Below are positions 8,051 to 15,126 of a DNA stretch of 36,963 nucleotides, piece after piece. A program made the translations under genes and the position numbers. The stretch is from contig JANWVR010000029.1 of assembly GCA_025056735.1 (NCBI GenBank), positions 1-36,963 on the forward strand, in the 5' to 3' direction. Below the pieces are notes generated by a model. It saw only the letters and a list, made by a program, of their open reading frames with translations, did not search any database and had not been told where the DNA came from. Each line of letters begins with the position of its first letter. Positions within the stretch are counted from its first letter, which is position 1. This DNA is from Saprospiraceae bacterium (GTDB lineage Bacteria; Bacteroidota; Bacteroidia; Chitinophagales; Saprospiraceae).

Positions 8051-8076
8051 AAAAAAGCCCGCCTGAGCGGGCTTTT
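8051..8076 (-). terminator. Rho-independent terminator after the tRNA genes
   Basis: A 10-bp inverted repeat (AAAAGCCCGC, 4-nt loop, GCGGGCTTTT) occupies 8053-8076. On the minus strand the stem is followed by a run of T (complement of the A-run at 8051-8056), so it should end the tRNA transcript 9 nt past tRNA-Pro. On the plus strand the T-run is shorter, but it may also stop transcription from the AI-2E gene. Confidence 0.85.
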
Positions 8077-8084
8077 AAGTTTTG

Positions 8085-8158
8085 TCGGGATACCAGGATT
8101 CGAACCTGGGACCCCCTGCTCCCAAAGCAGGTGCGCTACCGGACTGCGCTACATCCCG
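8085..8158 (-). tRNA. tRNA-Pro (anticodon TGG)
   Basis: A 74-nt cloverleaf can be folded by eye. The acceptor is CGGGATG / TATCCCG with one G-T pair and discriminator A; the D-stem is GCGC/GCGC. The anticodon stem is CCTGC/GCAGG with loop TTTGGGA, and the T-arm is CCAGG-TTCGAAT-CCTGG. The C1-G72 pair is characteristic of bacterial tRNA-Pro. CCA is not encoded. Confidence 0.96.
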
Positions 8159-8187
8159 AGCGTTTGGCCATAAGGAAGGCAAAGAAG

Positions 8188-8277
8188 CGGATGGGGCGGG
8201 ATTCGAACCCGCGGTACGAGTTTACCCCGTACGACGGTTTAGCAAACCGTTGGTTTAAGCCACTCACCCACCCATCC
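8188..8277 (-). tRNA. tRNA-Ser (anticodon GCT)
   Basis: A 90-nt tRNA has acceptor GGATGGG / CCCATCC, discriminator G, anticodon stem ACGGT/ACCGT with loop TTGCTAA, and T-arm GCGGG-TTCGAAT-CCCGC. The long variable arm (CGTACGGGGTAAACTCGTAC) is diagnostic for a serine tRNA. CCA is not encoded. It is 29 nt upstream of tRNA-Pro in the same transcript. Confidence 0.96.
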
Positions 8278-8300
8278 GAACGGGTGGCCTAATGTGGGTG

Positions 8301-8333
8301 CAAAGGTACACCTGCTTTTCAGACACGTCCAAA
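8301..8333 (-). promoter_or_regulatory. Promoter of the tRNA-Ser/tRNA-Pro operon
   Basis: On the minus strand TTTG (8333-8330) is followed after 21 nt by TACCTTTG (8308-8301). That is a complete Bacteroidota-type -33/-7 promoter. Transcription would start about 17 nt before the tRNA-Ser 5' end. It lies between the tRNAs and the end of dnaA (stop at 8373). Confidence 0.7.
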
Positions 8334-8372
8334 TTTCTCAGCGTGTTTTTTGACACCCGCCCGGAGAACGCA

Positions 8373-9803
8373 TCAATGGCTGAGGCTCATTTTGACTTTT
8401 TTCTCCAATTCTTCTACGTTAGCGCGGAAAGTCGGGTCGGTATCTATCATGTCCTGAACGGTACGGCAGGAATAGAGGATAGTGCTGTGGTCGCGTCCGC
8501 CAAAGGCCTTACCAATGGCTTTGAGGGAGTGGTCGGTGAGTTGCTTGCATAGGTAAATAGCGATATGCCTCGGTACCACTAAGTTGCGCTTTCGTCCTTC
8601 TTGCGAGAGGGTCTTGACAGGTACATTGAAGTGCTCTGCCACCAGATTCTGGATGGCCTCCATCGTGATGCCGCGGCTGGGCGATTTGACGAAGTTAAGA
8701 ATGGCTTTTTTGGCCAACTCCAAGTCTATTTCGCGGCGCATGAGCGTGGCCTGGGCCAGGAGGGTGGCCATGATGCCTTCGAGGTCGCGCACGTTGTCCT
8801 TGATGTTGTAGCAGATGTACTCCAGGACGTCTTGGCTGGCCTTGACGCCCGCGCGCTCGAGTTTAGCGCTCAGAATGGCCATGCGCGTCTCCAAGTCGGG
8901 GGCATGCAAATCTGCGCTCAGGCCCCAGCGAAAGCGAGAGATGAGGCGATCCTCAATGCCCTCCAGATCGCGTGGGGCGCGGTCCGACGTCAGGATGATC
9001 TGTCGCCCGCTCTGGTGCAGCTGGTTGAAAAGGAAGAAGAAAATTTCCTGGGTTTTTTGCTTGCCCGATAAAAACTGGATGTCGTCCATGATGAGCACGT
9101 CAAGCGCCTGGTAAAAGTTCACAAAAGCATTAACGTCGTTCTTTTTAATAGCTTGTATGATCTGGTTAGTGAACTCTTCCGCCGAGACGTAGAGCACTAA
9201 TTTGTCGGGGAATTGCTGGACAATCTGGTTGCCAATGGCTTGGGCCAGATGGGTTTTCCCCAGGCCGACATCGCCAAAGATAAACAGCGGGTTAAAGGCG
9301 GTACCACCGGGCTTTTTGGCTACGGCAAGGCCAGCGTTGCGCGCTAAGCGGTTGCAGTCGCCTTCGATAAACGTCTCGAAAGTATAGTTAGCGTTAAGGT
9401 TGGATACCACCTTGTCGCGCCGAATGCCAGGGATAATGCGCGGGTCTTTGATCTTCTCAATATCAAAGGTGCCCGGAACCATCGGCGACTCTGAGGGAGC
9501 CAATGACTCAGCCGCCCCATTATTTGAAGCATTTGGCTTTGGGACGGCACCATTATTCAGAATACAATAACGCAGGCGCCCGTCCTTTCCTAATACCTGA
9601 AAGATGGTATTGCGAAGTATCTGAACGAAATTCTCCTCCAGCCACTCGTAGAAAAGCTTGTTGGGTACCGCTATGGTCAGTACCGAATTCTCCAACTTCA
9701 CGGGTTGAATTGGCTCAAACCACGTCTGATAACTTTGCGGAGGCACGCTTCGTTTGATGATGTGAAGACAGTTCTCCCACACCACCTGGCAATTATTCGT
9801 CAT
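8373..9803 (-). CDS. dnaA: Chromosomal replication initiator DnaA
   Basis: The 476-residue protein initiates chromosome replication by ATP-dependent assembly at the origin. Domain I is residues 1-80 (NCQVVWENCLHIIKRSVPPQSYQTWFEPI). A linker rich in N, A, S and P spans about 85-115. The AAA+ domain has Walker A GDVGLGKT (177-184) and Walker B LIMDD (237-241). Domain IV ends in the DnaA signature GGRDHSTILYSCRTV for box recognition. I chose the ATG at 9803 (MTNNCQVVWENCL) because the longer frame adds 67 residues with no family similarity. The 620-bp region upstream shows no DnaA-box cluster to my eye, so the origin may be elsewhere. The nearest genes downstream are two tRNAs rather than dnaN or recF. 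Confidence 0.97.
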   Translation of the reverse strand: MTNNCQVVWENCLHIIKRSVPPQSYQTWFEPIQPVKLENSVLTIAVPNKLFYEWLEENFVQILRNTIFQVLGKDGRLRYCILNNGAVPKPNASNNGAAESLAPSESPMVPGTFDIEKIKDPRIIPGIRRDKVVSNLNANYTFETFIEGDCNRLARNAGLAVAKKPGGTAFNPLFIFGDVGLGKTHLAQAIGNQIVQQFPDKLVLYVSAEEFTNQIIQAIKKNDVNAFVNFYQALDVLIMDDIQFLSGKQKTQEIFFFLFNQLHQSGRQIILTSDRAPRDLEGIEDRLISRFRWGLSADLHAPDLETRMAILSAKLERAGVKASQDVLEYICYNIKDNVRDLEGIMATLLAQATLMRREIDLELAKKAILNFVKSPSRGITMEAIQNLVAEHFNVPVKTLSQEGRKRNLVVPRHIAIYLCKQLTDHSLKAIGKAFGGRDHSTILYSCRTVQDMIDTDPTFRANVEELEKKVKMSLSH

Positions 9804-10426
9804 AGCCCAGATAGTTTTATCGTTTTGGGAAGTTCCCCAAAATGGTGCTTGTAAGAATCGCAACTGTCGGATTGGAGGACAAAGATTGAAGTTTCTTCGG
9901 GGAACCAAACAAGCTCTGACGCACTTTTCGACGAAAATTTTTTCACCCCTTTTGCCAGCTTCGCCAGGTGCCTGACAATCAGACGCATACGTTTTAGCAC
10001 TCAAAGACCGAGTTTTCTTTCATTCTTATGTTCGGCTTTTTATTTCTTTTTGTTTGAAAATAGCAAAAGAATGGGCGTATGGCCAAACAATCCTTCGTTT
10101 TGGCTGGCTCATAAGAAGTTACGTATTTCACCGCTCCGAGAACAGCAGTAGCTGCGTATCAGAAGACGCATCGAGTCGGCAGTGCAAAGTGCCGGTGTCT
10201 ATCGAGGTGCAGCGCAGAGGCTTGTCGTGAGGTAATCGGCGCCCTCGTAAGAACATTGTTTTCAGGCTTCTGGACACAAGATTCGGGTTAACAGGCAGTT
10301 GCGCATTTTGAGGCGACGCCGGCTTTTCAAAGCAAAGAGCGGGGGCCGAAGCAGCATATTTTCTTCACCTCTTGGTCTTTTGCACCGTGGAGTATGTGGC
10401 CTTGGAGTTTAGTGGAGTGAGACAGG
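9804..10426. other. 623-bp gene-free region upstream of dnaA
   Basis: I see no convincing coding frame. It holds a T-rich stretch at about 10013-10060 in otherwise GC-rich sequence. I looked for TTATCCACA-like DnaA boxes and found none, and found no TAnnTTTG box for dnaA. It probably contains the dnaA promoter and 5' leader. Confidence 0.5.
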
Positions 10427-10951
10427 TTAAAAGAGTTGGCCGGCTTCCGTTCGTATGGCCACGATGGCTTGCTGCAACGGAGTAGGCTCTCCTTGTGCCT
10501 CGAGCATGGCCAAAAGGCGGTTCACTAAAGCCTCATCGGCCGCCTGAGGGTCGAGTCCTTCGGCGGCCTGGGTGATTAAGAGGATGGTTTGTTGCCGAGC
10601 CACAGTGATGATGCGCCACAGTGTATCGGAGACGAAGAGCTGTTGCGAAGTGTTATGGTCAAATTCTTGGTTGATGGCTATTAGAAGGGCGTGGGTCAAC
10701 TGAGCAACGGTCATACCGGGCATGCGAACGCGCAGCAGCGTGTTCGGAATGGACGCCCGGTCGCACAGCAATGTCAGGCGTTCGTACGCCTGGAGGCGCA
10801 ATGGGAGAGTTATCTTTTGGGCATCCTGCCGGAGCAAAACAGCATCCATGCGCTGGCGTTCTTCCAGCAGTAGTTTGAGCATAAAATATACGGTGAAGAA
10901 TACGACCAACGAGGGCAAGGTCAATTTGAGGATTTCGAGGAAAAAACTCAT
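10427..10951 (-). CDS. Conserved small membrane-anchored protein (DUF7935-like)
   Basis: The 174-residue protein has one N-terminal membrane segment (LTLPSLVVFFTVYFMLKLLL, about 8-28), then a cytoplasmic helical part. It begins with KITLPLRLQAYERLTLLCDR and continues with RVRMPGMTVAQLTHALL, EFDHNTSQQLFVSDTLWRII and a C-terminal IRTEAGQLF. This pattern is a family conserved in Bacteroidota; from memory it is DUF7935, but I cannot check the accession. No function is known. ATG 10951 was chosen because the membrane helix then follows directly and a good promoter precedes it. It stands alone, with long non-coding spacers on both sides. Confidence 0.8.
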   Translation of the reverse strand: MSFFLEILKLTLPSLVVFFTVYFMLKLLLEERQRMDAVLLRQDAQKITLPLRLQAYERLTLLCDRASIPNTLLRVRMPGMTVAQLTHALLIAINQEFDHNTSQQLFVSDTLWRIITVARQQTILLITQAAEGLDPQAADEALVNRLLAMLEAQGEPTPLQQAIVAIRTEAGQLF

Positions 10952-10984
10952 GTCGTGTGGCAGTGTTACTACATAAAAGGCGGG

Positions 10985-11015
10985 CAAAGGTATGCCAATG
11001 TCCGCCAGTACTCAA
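10985..11015 (-). promoter_or_regulatory. Promoter of the DUF7935-like gene
   Basis: On the minus strand TTG (11015-11013) is followed after 20 nt by TACCTTTG (10992-10985). This has the same -7 octamer as the tRNA promoter and near-equal spacing. The leader to the ATG at 10951 would be about 28 nt. Confidence 0.65.
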
Positions 11016-11120
11016 GCAGGCAAGAGTACTACTGGATAACATGGCTACCCAATCGCCTCCGCGCAAGCCCTTTCTACCACAGCGACGCCCTTCTTGTTGG
11101 CTCTCAAAGGGCGTTGAAGC

Positions 11121-11217
11121 TGCGTTTCTCCTGCTTCTACCGCCGAGAACGCAGAAGACCGCCGAGGGAAAAAATCTCTGCGTTTCTCCGCAGCCCTTCT
11201 GCGGTCTTTTAGTTTTT
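11121..11217. repeat. Cluster of direct and inverted GCAGA-type repeats with a terminator-like hairpin
   Basis: TGCGTTTCTCC occurs at 11121-11131 and again at 11180-11190. ACCGCCGAG occurs at 11139-11147 and 11158-11166. AAGACCGC (11155-11162) is complementary to GCGGTCTT (11201-11208). The cluster ends with CCGCAG, a 5-nt loop and CTGCGG (11188-11204), then TCTTTTAGTTTTT, which resembles a plus-strand terminator although no plus-strand gene precedes it. The CTCTGCG/CGCAGA word style resembles interspersed repeats of many environmental genomes; that likeness is from memory. Confidence 0.55.
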
Positions 11218-11457
11218 AATCGCTAAGGAAAAAATCCTTGTGGGCTTTTGCAGTTACAAAAGGCGTAGAAGGCCCTCTAACAGGCAACTTTTTTACTCGG
11301 GGGGAACATCAGGCCCTAAGTGCTTTATGGCTCTTTCAAAGGCGCCTTTGCCAGCGCCTGTAGCCAGGCCGCACAAACAGGCGGAGACGGATAAAATGCT
11401 TGGGCGAGCAATCATTGTCTATCGGCTTTTTAAACCCTTACTCGCCAGGAATGTCTT

Positions 11458-12051
11458 ATGCAACAAAATCTGCACAAGCCTGTGCCCGCGACCCGTCCGC
11501 ATGCTTCCGACGAGCACATCGTGAGCCTGTTGCGCTCCGAAGAAACCTTCGAGGAGGGTTTTCGGCTGCTCCTGCGCACGTATGGAGAGCGGCTGTACGG
11601 GCATATTCGCCGGCTCGTGCTAACGCACCAGGATGCCGACGATGTCCTGCAGAACACGTTCATTAAAGTTTACCGAGGTATTAGCGGGTTTGAGGGTAAA
11701 GCACAACTCTACACCTGGCTGTACCGCATCGCTACTAACGAAGCGCTGTCTTTTCTGGAAAACCGCCGGCGTCAGCAGACTATTTCCATCGAAGACGGCG
11801 AAAGCCCGATAGTTCAGCGGCTGCGTAGCGACCCGTACTTCGATGCCGAAGGGCTGCAACGCCAATTGTACGAAGCCGTGGCTCGGCTGCCGGACAAACA
11901 AAGAGCCGTGTTTAACCTCCGCTACTTCGAGGAGATGCCCTACGAAGAAATGTCGCGCCTTTTCGACACCTCCGTAGGCGCCTTAAAAGCTTCCTTTCAC
12001 CACGCTGTGAAAAAAGTGGAAAACTACCTGCGAGACCATAACCTGCACTGA
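11458..12051 (+). CDS. ECF-type RNA polymerase sigma factor
   Basis: The 197-residue protein has the two-domain layout of group 4 sigma factors. Region 2 (FEEGFRLLLRTYGERLYGHIRRLVLTHQDADDVLQNTFIKVYRG..., about 32-95) contains the core-binding and -10-recognition helices. After a linker, region 4 (LYEAVARLPDKQRAVFNLRYFEEMPYEEMSRLF, about 140-172) is followed by SVGALKASFHHAVKKVENYL, the -35 helix. It directs RNA polymerase to its own regulon. Two genes follow closely on the same strand: 12058 (6-nt gap) encodes a membrane protein and 12562 a periplasmic protein. This is a known Bacteroidota arrangement of sigma factor, regulator and sensor, so self-contained envelope-stress control is likely. 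Confidence 0.93.
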   Translation: MQQNLHKPVPATRPHASDEHIVSLLRSEETFEEGFRLLLRTYGERLYGHIRRLVLTHQDADDVLQNTFIKVYRGISGFEGKAQLYTWLYRIATNEALSFLENRRRQQTISIEDGESPIVQRLRSDPYFDAEGLQRQLYEAVARLPDKQRAVFNLRYFEEMPYEEMSRLFDTSVGALKASFHHAVKKVENYLRDHNLH

Positions 12052-12057
12052 ATTGAT

Positions 12058-12540
12058 ATGGAAAAAGACAACCTGCACGATGAGCTGGCCGAATCAGGTG
12101 CCTCGCTGCTGCGCACCGATGGATTAAAACATCCCTTGGGCACACCCGAAGGCTACTTGGAGCACATAGAAGAAGCCATCATTCGGCGCTTAGAGTTAGA
12201 AGGGCTGCGCAAACGCCCATCCAAGCGCCGCATTCTCACCTCGTGGCGCTTTGCTCTGCGCACGGCCGCAGCCGCAGCCGCCGTACTGGCCATTGCATGG
12301 ATTGCCCACAGGGCCTGGCCTTCTGCGCAAGTACCAGCACCCTTGCCCGAACCTACTCCAGAGGAAATTGGCGCCTATCTTCAGGAAAACCCAGAACTTA
12401 TTGACCCAGATGCGATGAACACCGCATTATCGGAAAGCATCTGGGATGGCGCAGCCGAACAGAGCAGCGAGGACGAGCCATCCTGGGAATTATTCCTGCG
12501 CGACCTATCGCCAGAAGAAATAGAGCACATAAACCTGTAA
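12058..12540 (+). CDS. Single-span membrane protein, putative anti-sigma regulator
   Basis: The 160-residue protein has a short cytoplasmic N-terminus (1-65). It includes HPLGTPEGYLEHIEEAIIRRL, a segment common in proteins encoded next to ECF sigma factors of this phylum. One membrane helix follows (RTAAAAAAVLAIAWIAHRAW, about 68-87). The periplasmic tail is acidic and ends EPSWELFLRDLSPEEIEHINL. I see no zinc anti-sigma motif HxxxCxxC. Its position 6 nt after the sigma gene suggests it restrains that sigma factor at the membrane; this is inferred from context and topology, not from a recognised domain. Confidence 0.72.
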   Translation: MEKDNLHDELAESGASLLRTDGLKHPLGTPEGYLEHIEEAIIRRLELEGLRKRPSKRRILTSWRFALRTAAAAAAVLAIAWIAHRAWPSAQVPAPLPEPTPEEIGAYLQENPELIDPDAMNTALSESIWDGAAEQSSEDEPSWELFLRDLSPEEIEHINL

Positions 12541-12561
12541 ATACCGCTAAATCAGACATCT

Positions 12562-13017
12562 ATGAAATATGCCATGGGGAGCATTTTGCTCTTGTGCCTG
12601 ACCTTATCTGCCCAAGCCCAACCTGACCCTGAGCGGCGCGACGAGCGCATGCGCGCCTTTCGCGTAGCCATCTTTACCGAAGTGCTTCGCCTGACACCCG
12701 AGGAGGCCCAGGGCTTTTGGCCCATTTACAACGAATATTTAGAGAACCGAGAAAAAGCCATAGAGGCCCTGCGCCCGCAAAAGCAGCTAGACGCCATGAG
12801 CGACAGCGAAGTAGAAGAGGCCATCAAGCGGCACTTTGAAATGCGCCAACGCGAGCTCGACTTAGAGAAGGAACTGTTTCAGAAATTGCGGCGCGTGCTG
12901 CCTGCGCGCAAAATCGCGCGTCTGCCGTTAGCAGAGCGTTCGTTCCGCGAGCGCTTAGTAGAACGCCTACAGCAAGCGCGCGAACATCGGCAGGAACGCT
13001 TGCAGCGCCGAAACTAA
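12562..13017 (+). CDS. Periplasmic Spy/CpxP-like helical protein (ECF-associated sensor type)
   Basis: The 151-residue protein has a signal peptide (MKYAMGSILLLCLTLSAQAQ). An all-helical, highly charged body follows: VAIFTEVLRLTPEEAQGFWPIYNEY, then long helices rich in E, R, K and Q. The LTPEEA segment corresponds to the LTxxQ-type motif of Spy/CpxP periplasmic chaperones and metal-stress sensors. In Bacteroidota such proteins are often annotated as 'sensor of ECF-type sigma factor'. It is the third gene of the sigma cluster, 21 nt after the membrane protein. A role in sensing misfolded envelope protein or metal is likely but not shown. Confidence 0.75.
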   Translation: MKYAMGSILLLCLTLSAQAQPDPERRDERMRAFRVAIFTEVLRLTPEEAQGFWPIYNEYLENREKAIEALRPQKQLDAMSDSEVEEAIKRHFEMRQRELDLEKELFQKLRRVLPARKIARLPLAERSFRERLVERLQQAREHRQERLQRRN

Positions 13018-13049
13018 ACTCTGGTGCTCCACCCAAGGCTTCCAAAACA

Positions 13050-13083
13050 AGTGCCGAAGCAACGGCGGGTCTGCTTCGGCACT
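13050..13083. terminator. Bidirectional hairpin between convergent genes
   Basis: A perfect 12-bp stem (AGTGCCGAAGCA 13050-13061, 10-nt loop, TGCTTCGGCACT 13072-13083) lies midway between the ends of the ECF cluster (13017) and the subtilisin gene (13121). T-tracts are weak on both sides, but position and perfection argue for transcription termination of both units. Confidence 0.7.
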
Positions 13084-13120
13084 CATAACTTCTTGAATAC
13101 GGGCAAACAGTTTCGACCGG

Positions 13121-14809
13121 TCAGGGTGTTGCGATCTTGACGCGCTTACCCGCCCCGGCTTCGCGCCAGATGGCTTTCTTGTTCTTTTTCGCCGGTTTGG
13201 TTTTCTCCGCCATAGCGATGGCGTTGACGGCATTGACCACGCCGCCGCTGATGCACAGGTCGCTGAACTTGACCTTTTCAGTGCTGCCGGGTTTGTAGAC
13301 CTCGCCTTCCTGTTTTTCTGCCGATTGCACCAGAATATCGCGCACCTGAGCGGCCGACAGTTCAGGGTAGTAGGAGCGGAGAATAGCCGCTACACCGGAT
13401 GCTGAAGGCGCAGCCATGGAAGTGCCGCTAAAAGTGGCGTACTCGTTATCGGGCACGGCGGACTTGATCTGGTAGCCGGGAGCAAATAGGTGCACATTGC
13501 GCTTGCCGTAGTTGGAGAAGCCGGCCACGCGGCGTTCGCCGCCCGCCCAGGAGAGGGCGCCCACTTCGAGCCAGTTGGGCGCTACGCGCTGTTTACCAAA
13601 GAGGCCTTTGCGCTCCGGCTCTACATAGTTGGCATTCGGGAAGTTGGGCCGCGTATCGTTGTTTTCGGCATCGTTGCCGGCAGCATGTACGAGCAACACA
13701 TCGTGGGCAGCGGCGTATTTGACAGCATCGTCCACGTACTTTTTATCCGGGCTGTAGCCTTTGCCGAACGACATGTTGATAATGCTGGCGCCATTGTCCA
13801 CCGCGTAGCGGATGGCATTGGCCACATCTTTATCGCGCTCGTCGCCGTCGGGCACGCAGCGCACGGTCATGATACGCACATTGTCGGCAATGCCGTTGAT
13901 GCCGATGCCATTGTTGCGGATAGCAGCGATGATGCCCGCCACGTGGGTGCCGTGAGCGGCGTCGGGGCCGCGGTAATCGTTGTTGCCGTAGAAGCGATTG
14001 GTCAGGTCGTTGGGGTTGTCGCCCACAATGTGTCGCGGGTTGTAGTCGGGGTTGAGGTTGTAGCGCAGCTGGTCGCCGGAGGCTTCTTCTTTTTGCTGGG
14101 CCAAATTGTCGGGAGTCAGGCCGCGCGGAATGACGCGCTTGGCCAGCGCTACGGCCTCGTCTAAGTCTTTGTCCGCGCTGGTGTCCAACCCTTTGAGGTC
14201 TTCTTCGGTGAACGAGGTTTTGCCCAGCGCTTTGGCGATGGTGGCAAAAGCCTTTTCTACGCGCTCAAACTGAGCAGCAATTTGGGCTTTCATGGCCTCG
14301 GCCTTTTGGCGGGCTTCTTCAAAGTCTTCCTTGATTTTCTGATAGTAATCGTACTCCTTCTTGGCCTCGCCGTAGAGTTTTTTAGGATCGGTTCCCTCGA
14401 ATTTTTTGCTCAGGCGCACGTATTCGCGCGTCAGTTCGAGCGTCTCGTGGTGAACACTCTTGCCGTCGGGGCCTCCGAGGAAGTTCCATCCGTGGATGTC
14501 GTCCACGTAGCCGTTTTTGTCATCGTCAACACCGTTGCCTGGGATTTCGCCCGGATTAACCCATATGATATCTTTCAGGTCTTCGTGCATGACGTCCACG
14601 CCGGAGTCGAGCACGGCCACGATAATAGGCTGGCCTTTGCGACCCTTAGCTTTGAGCGCAGCCAGGGCCTTATCGGAACTGGTGCCTTGCACATTGTCGG
14701 TAGCTTTGTCTAAGGTGAACCAGTTGTCGGGAGCCTTCGATTGGGCAAAGAGGAAAAGCGCCGGCAGACAGAACAGGGCCAGTAAGAAAATACGCTTGGC
14801 GTTCATCAT
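13121..14809 (-). CDS. Secreted subtilisin-like serine peptidase (S8)
   Basis: The 562-residue protein has a signal peptide (FLLALFCLPALFLFAQ). The S8 catalytic residues are Asp68 (VAVLDSGVD), His286 (HGTHVAG) and Ser464 (FSGTSMAAP), with oxyanion Asn379 (HAAGND). About 217 residues separate Asp from His, far more than in classical subtilisins. The insert (about 120-280) is highly charged and probably coiled-coil (KKFEGTDPKKLYGEAKKEYDYYQKIK...), and I believe it recurs in related Bacteroidota subtilases. No type IX sorting domain is visible at the C-terminus (KKNKKAIWREAGAGKRVKIATP), so it is probably periplasmic or released. MM at the start means 14806 is an equivalent start. Confidence 0.92.
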   Translation of the reverse strand: MMNAKRIFLLALFCLPALFLFAQSKAPDNWFTLDKATDNVQGTSSDKALAALKAKGRKGQPIIVAVLDSGVDVMHEDLKDIIWVNPGEIPGNGVDDDKNGYVDDIHGWNFLGGPDGKSVHHETLELTREYVRLSKKFEGTDPKKLYGEAKKEYDYYQKIKEDFEEARQKAEAMKAQIAAQFERVEKAFATIAKALGKTSFTEEDLKGLDTSADKDLDEAVALAKRVIPRGLTPDNLAQQKEEASGDQLRYNLNPDYNPRHIVGDNPNDLTNRFYGNNDYRGPDAAHGTHVAGIIAAIRNNGIGINGIADNVRIMTVRCVPDGDERDKDVANAIRYAVDNGASIINMSFGKGYSPDKKYVDDAVKYAAAHDVLLVHAAGNDAENNDTRPNFPNANYVEPERKGLFGKQRVAPNWLEVGALSWAGGERRVAGFSNYGKRNVHLFAPGYQIKSAVPDNEYATFSGTSMAAPSASGVAAILRSYYPELSAAQVRDILVQSAEKQEGEVYKPGSTEKVKFSDLCISGGVVNAVNAIAMAEKTKPAKKNKKAIWREAGAGKRVKIATP

Positions 14810-14956
14810 TGTTTGTTGTGAATTTTAATGGAAAAAACAGCTCGTTTGCAGGGGCTCTGGGCGTTTTTAACACCGCACCAAGCTAACCAAGGTTAACAAA
14901 CGACAAAGATGGCCTTTTGGCGCGGTGCGCCTTAATCCTTTAGACCAAACGGGGGT

Positions 14957-15015
14957 AGTAACCGCCTAAAGGCGGCAAGCGAACTGTTTTTGGGTAATCA
15001 CCATTTAAAGGTGGC
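14957..15015 (+). repeat. Two GTAA-led hairpins of the same repeat family
   Basis: The first element is GTAA, then CCGCC, loop TAAA, GGCGG (14958-14974). The second is GTAAT, then CACC, a 7-nt loop ending TAAA, GGTG (14994-15014). Their stems differ by paired substitutions (CGCC/GGCG versus CACC/GGTG). They lie between the divergent subtilisin and CoA-transferase genes, about 110 nt before the latter's ATG. The GTAACCGCC opening is shared with the elements at 538, 696 and 32016. Confidence 0.55.
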
Positions 15016-15126
15016 ACCGGGTTCTTTCCACTTTTTCGGGTTTGCATCGGGTTTTAACGGAGACTTTACGCCACTTTTGCGCCCCGTCGGCGTACCCTTG
15101 CGCCCGAAAAAGCAATCCAAAACCGC

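Larger units (their letters stand above)
10952..11457. other. 506-bp region without a gene
   Basis: It contains the promoter at 10985-11015 and the GCAGA-type repeat cluster at 11121-11217. Further right, CGCCTGT (11355-11361) and ACAGGCG (11377-11383) can form a 7-bp hairpin about 75 nt before the ECF sigma start. Short open frames here have arginine/proline-rich composition unlike the neighbouring genes and are probably not translated. Confidence 0.55.

Noticed and set aside
9804-10426. oriC next to dnaA
   Set aside because: No DnaA-box cluster could be seen; a T-rich stretch alone is not enough.
10957-11226. Small plus-strand frames in the spacer before the sigma gene
   Set aside because: They run through the repeat cluster and the opposite promoter, with low-complexity composition and no start context.
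13490-14164. Plus-strand open frame of 224 codons, valine/alanine-rich
   Set aside because: Exact antisense of the subtilisin catalytic domain; composition is the reverse-complement shadow.
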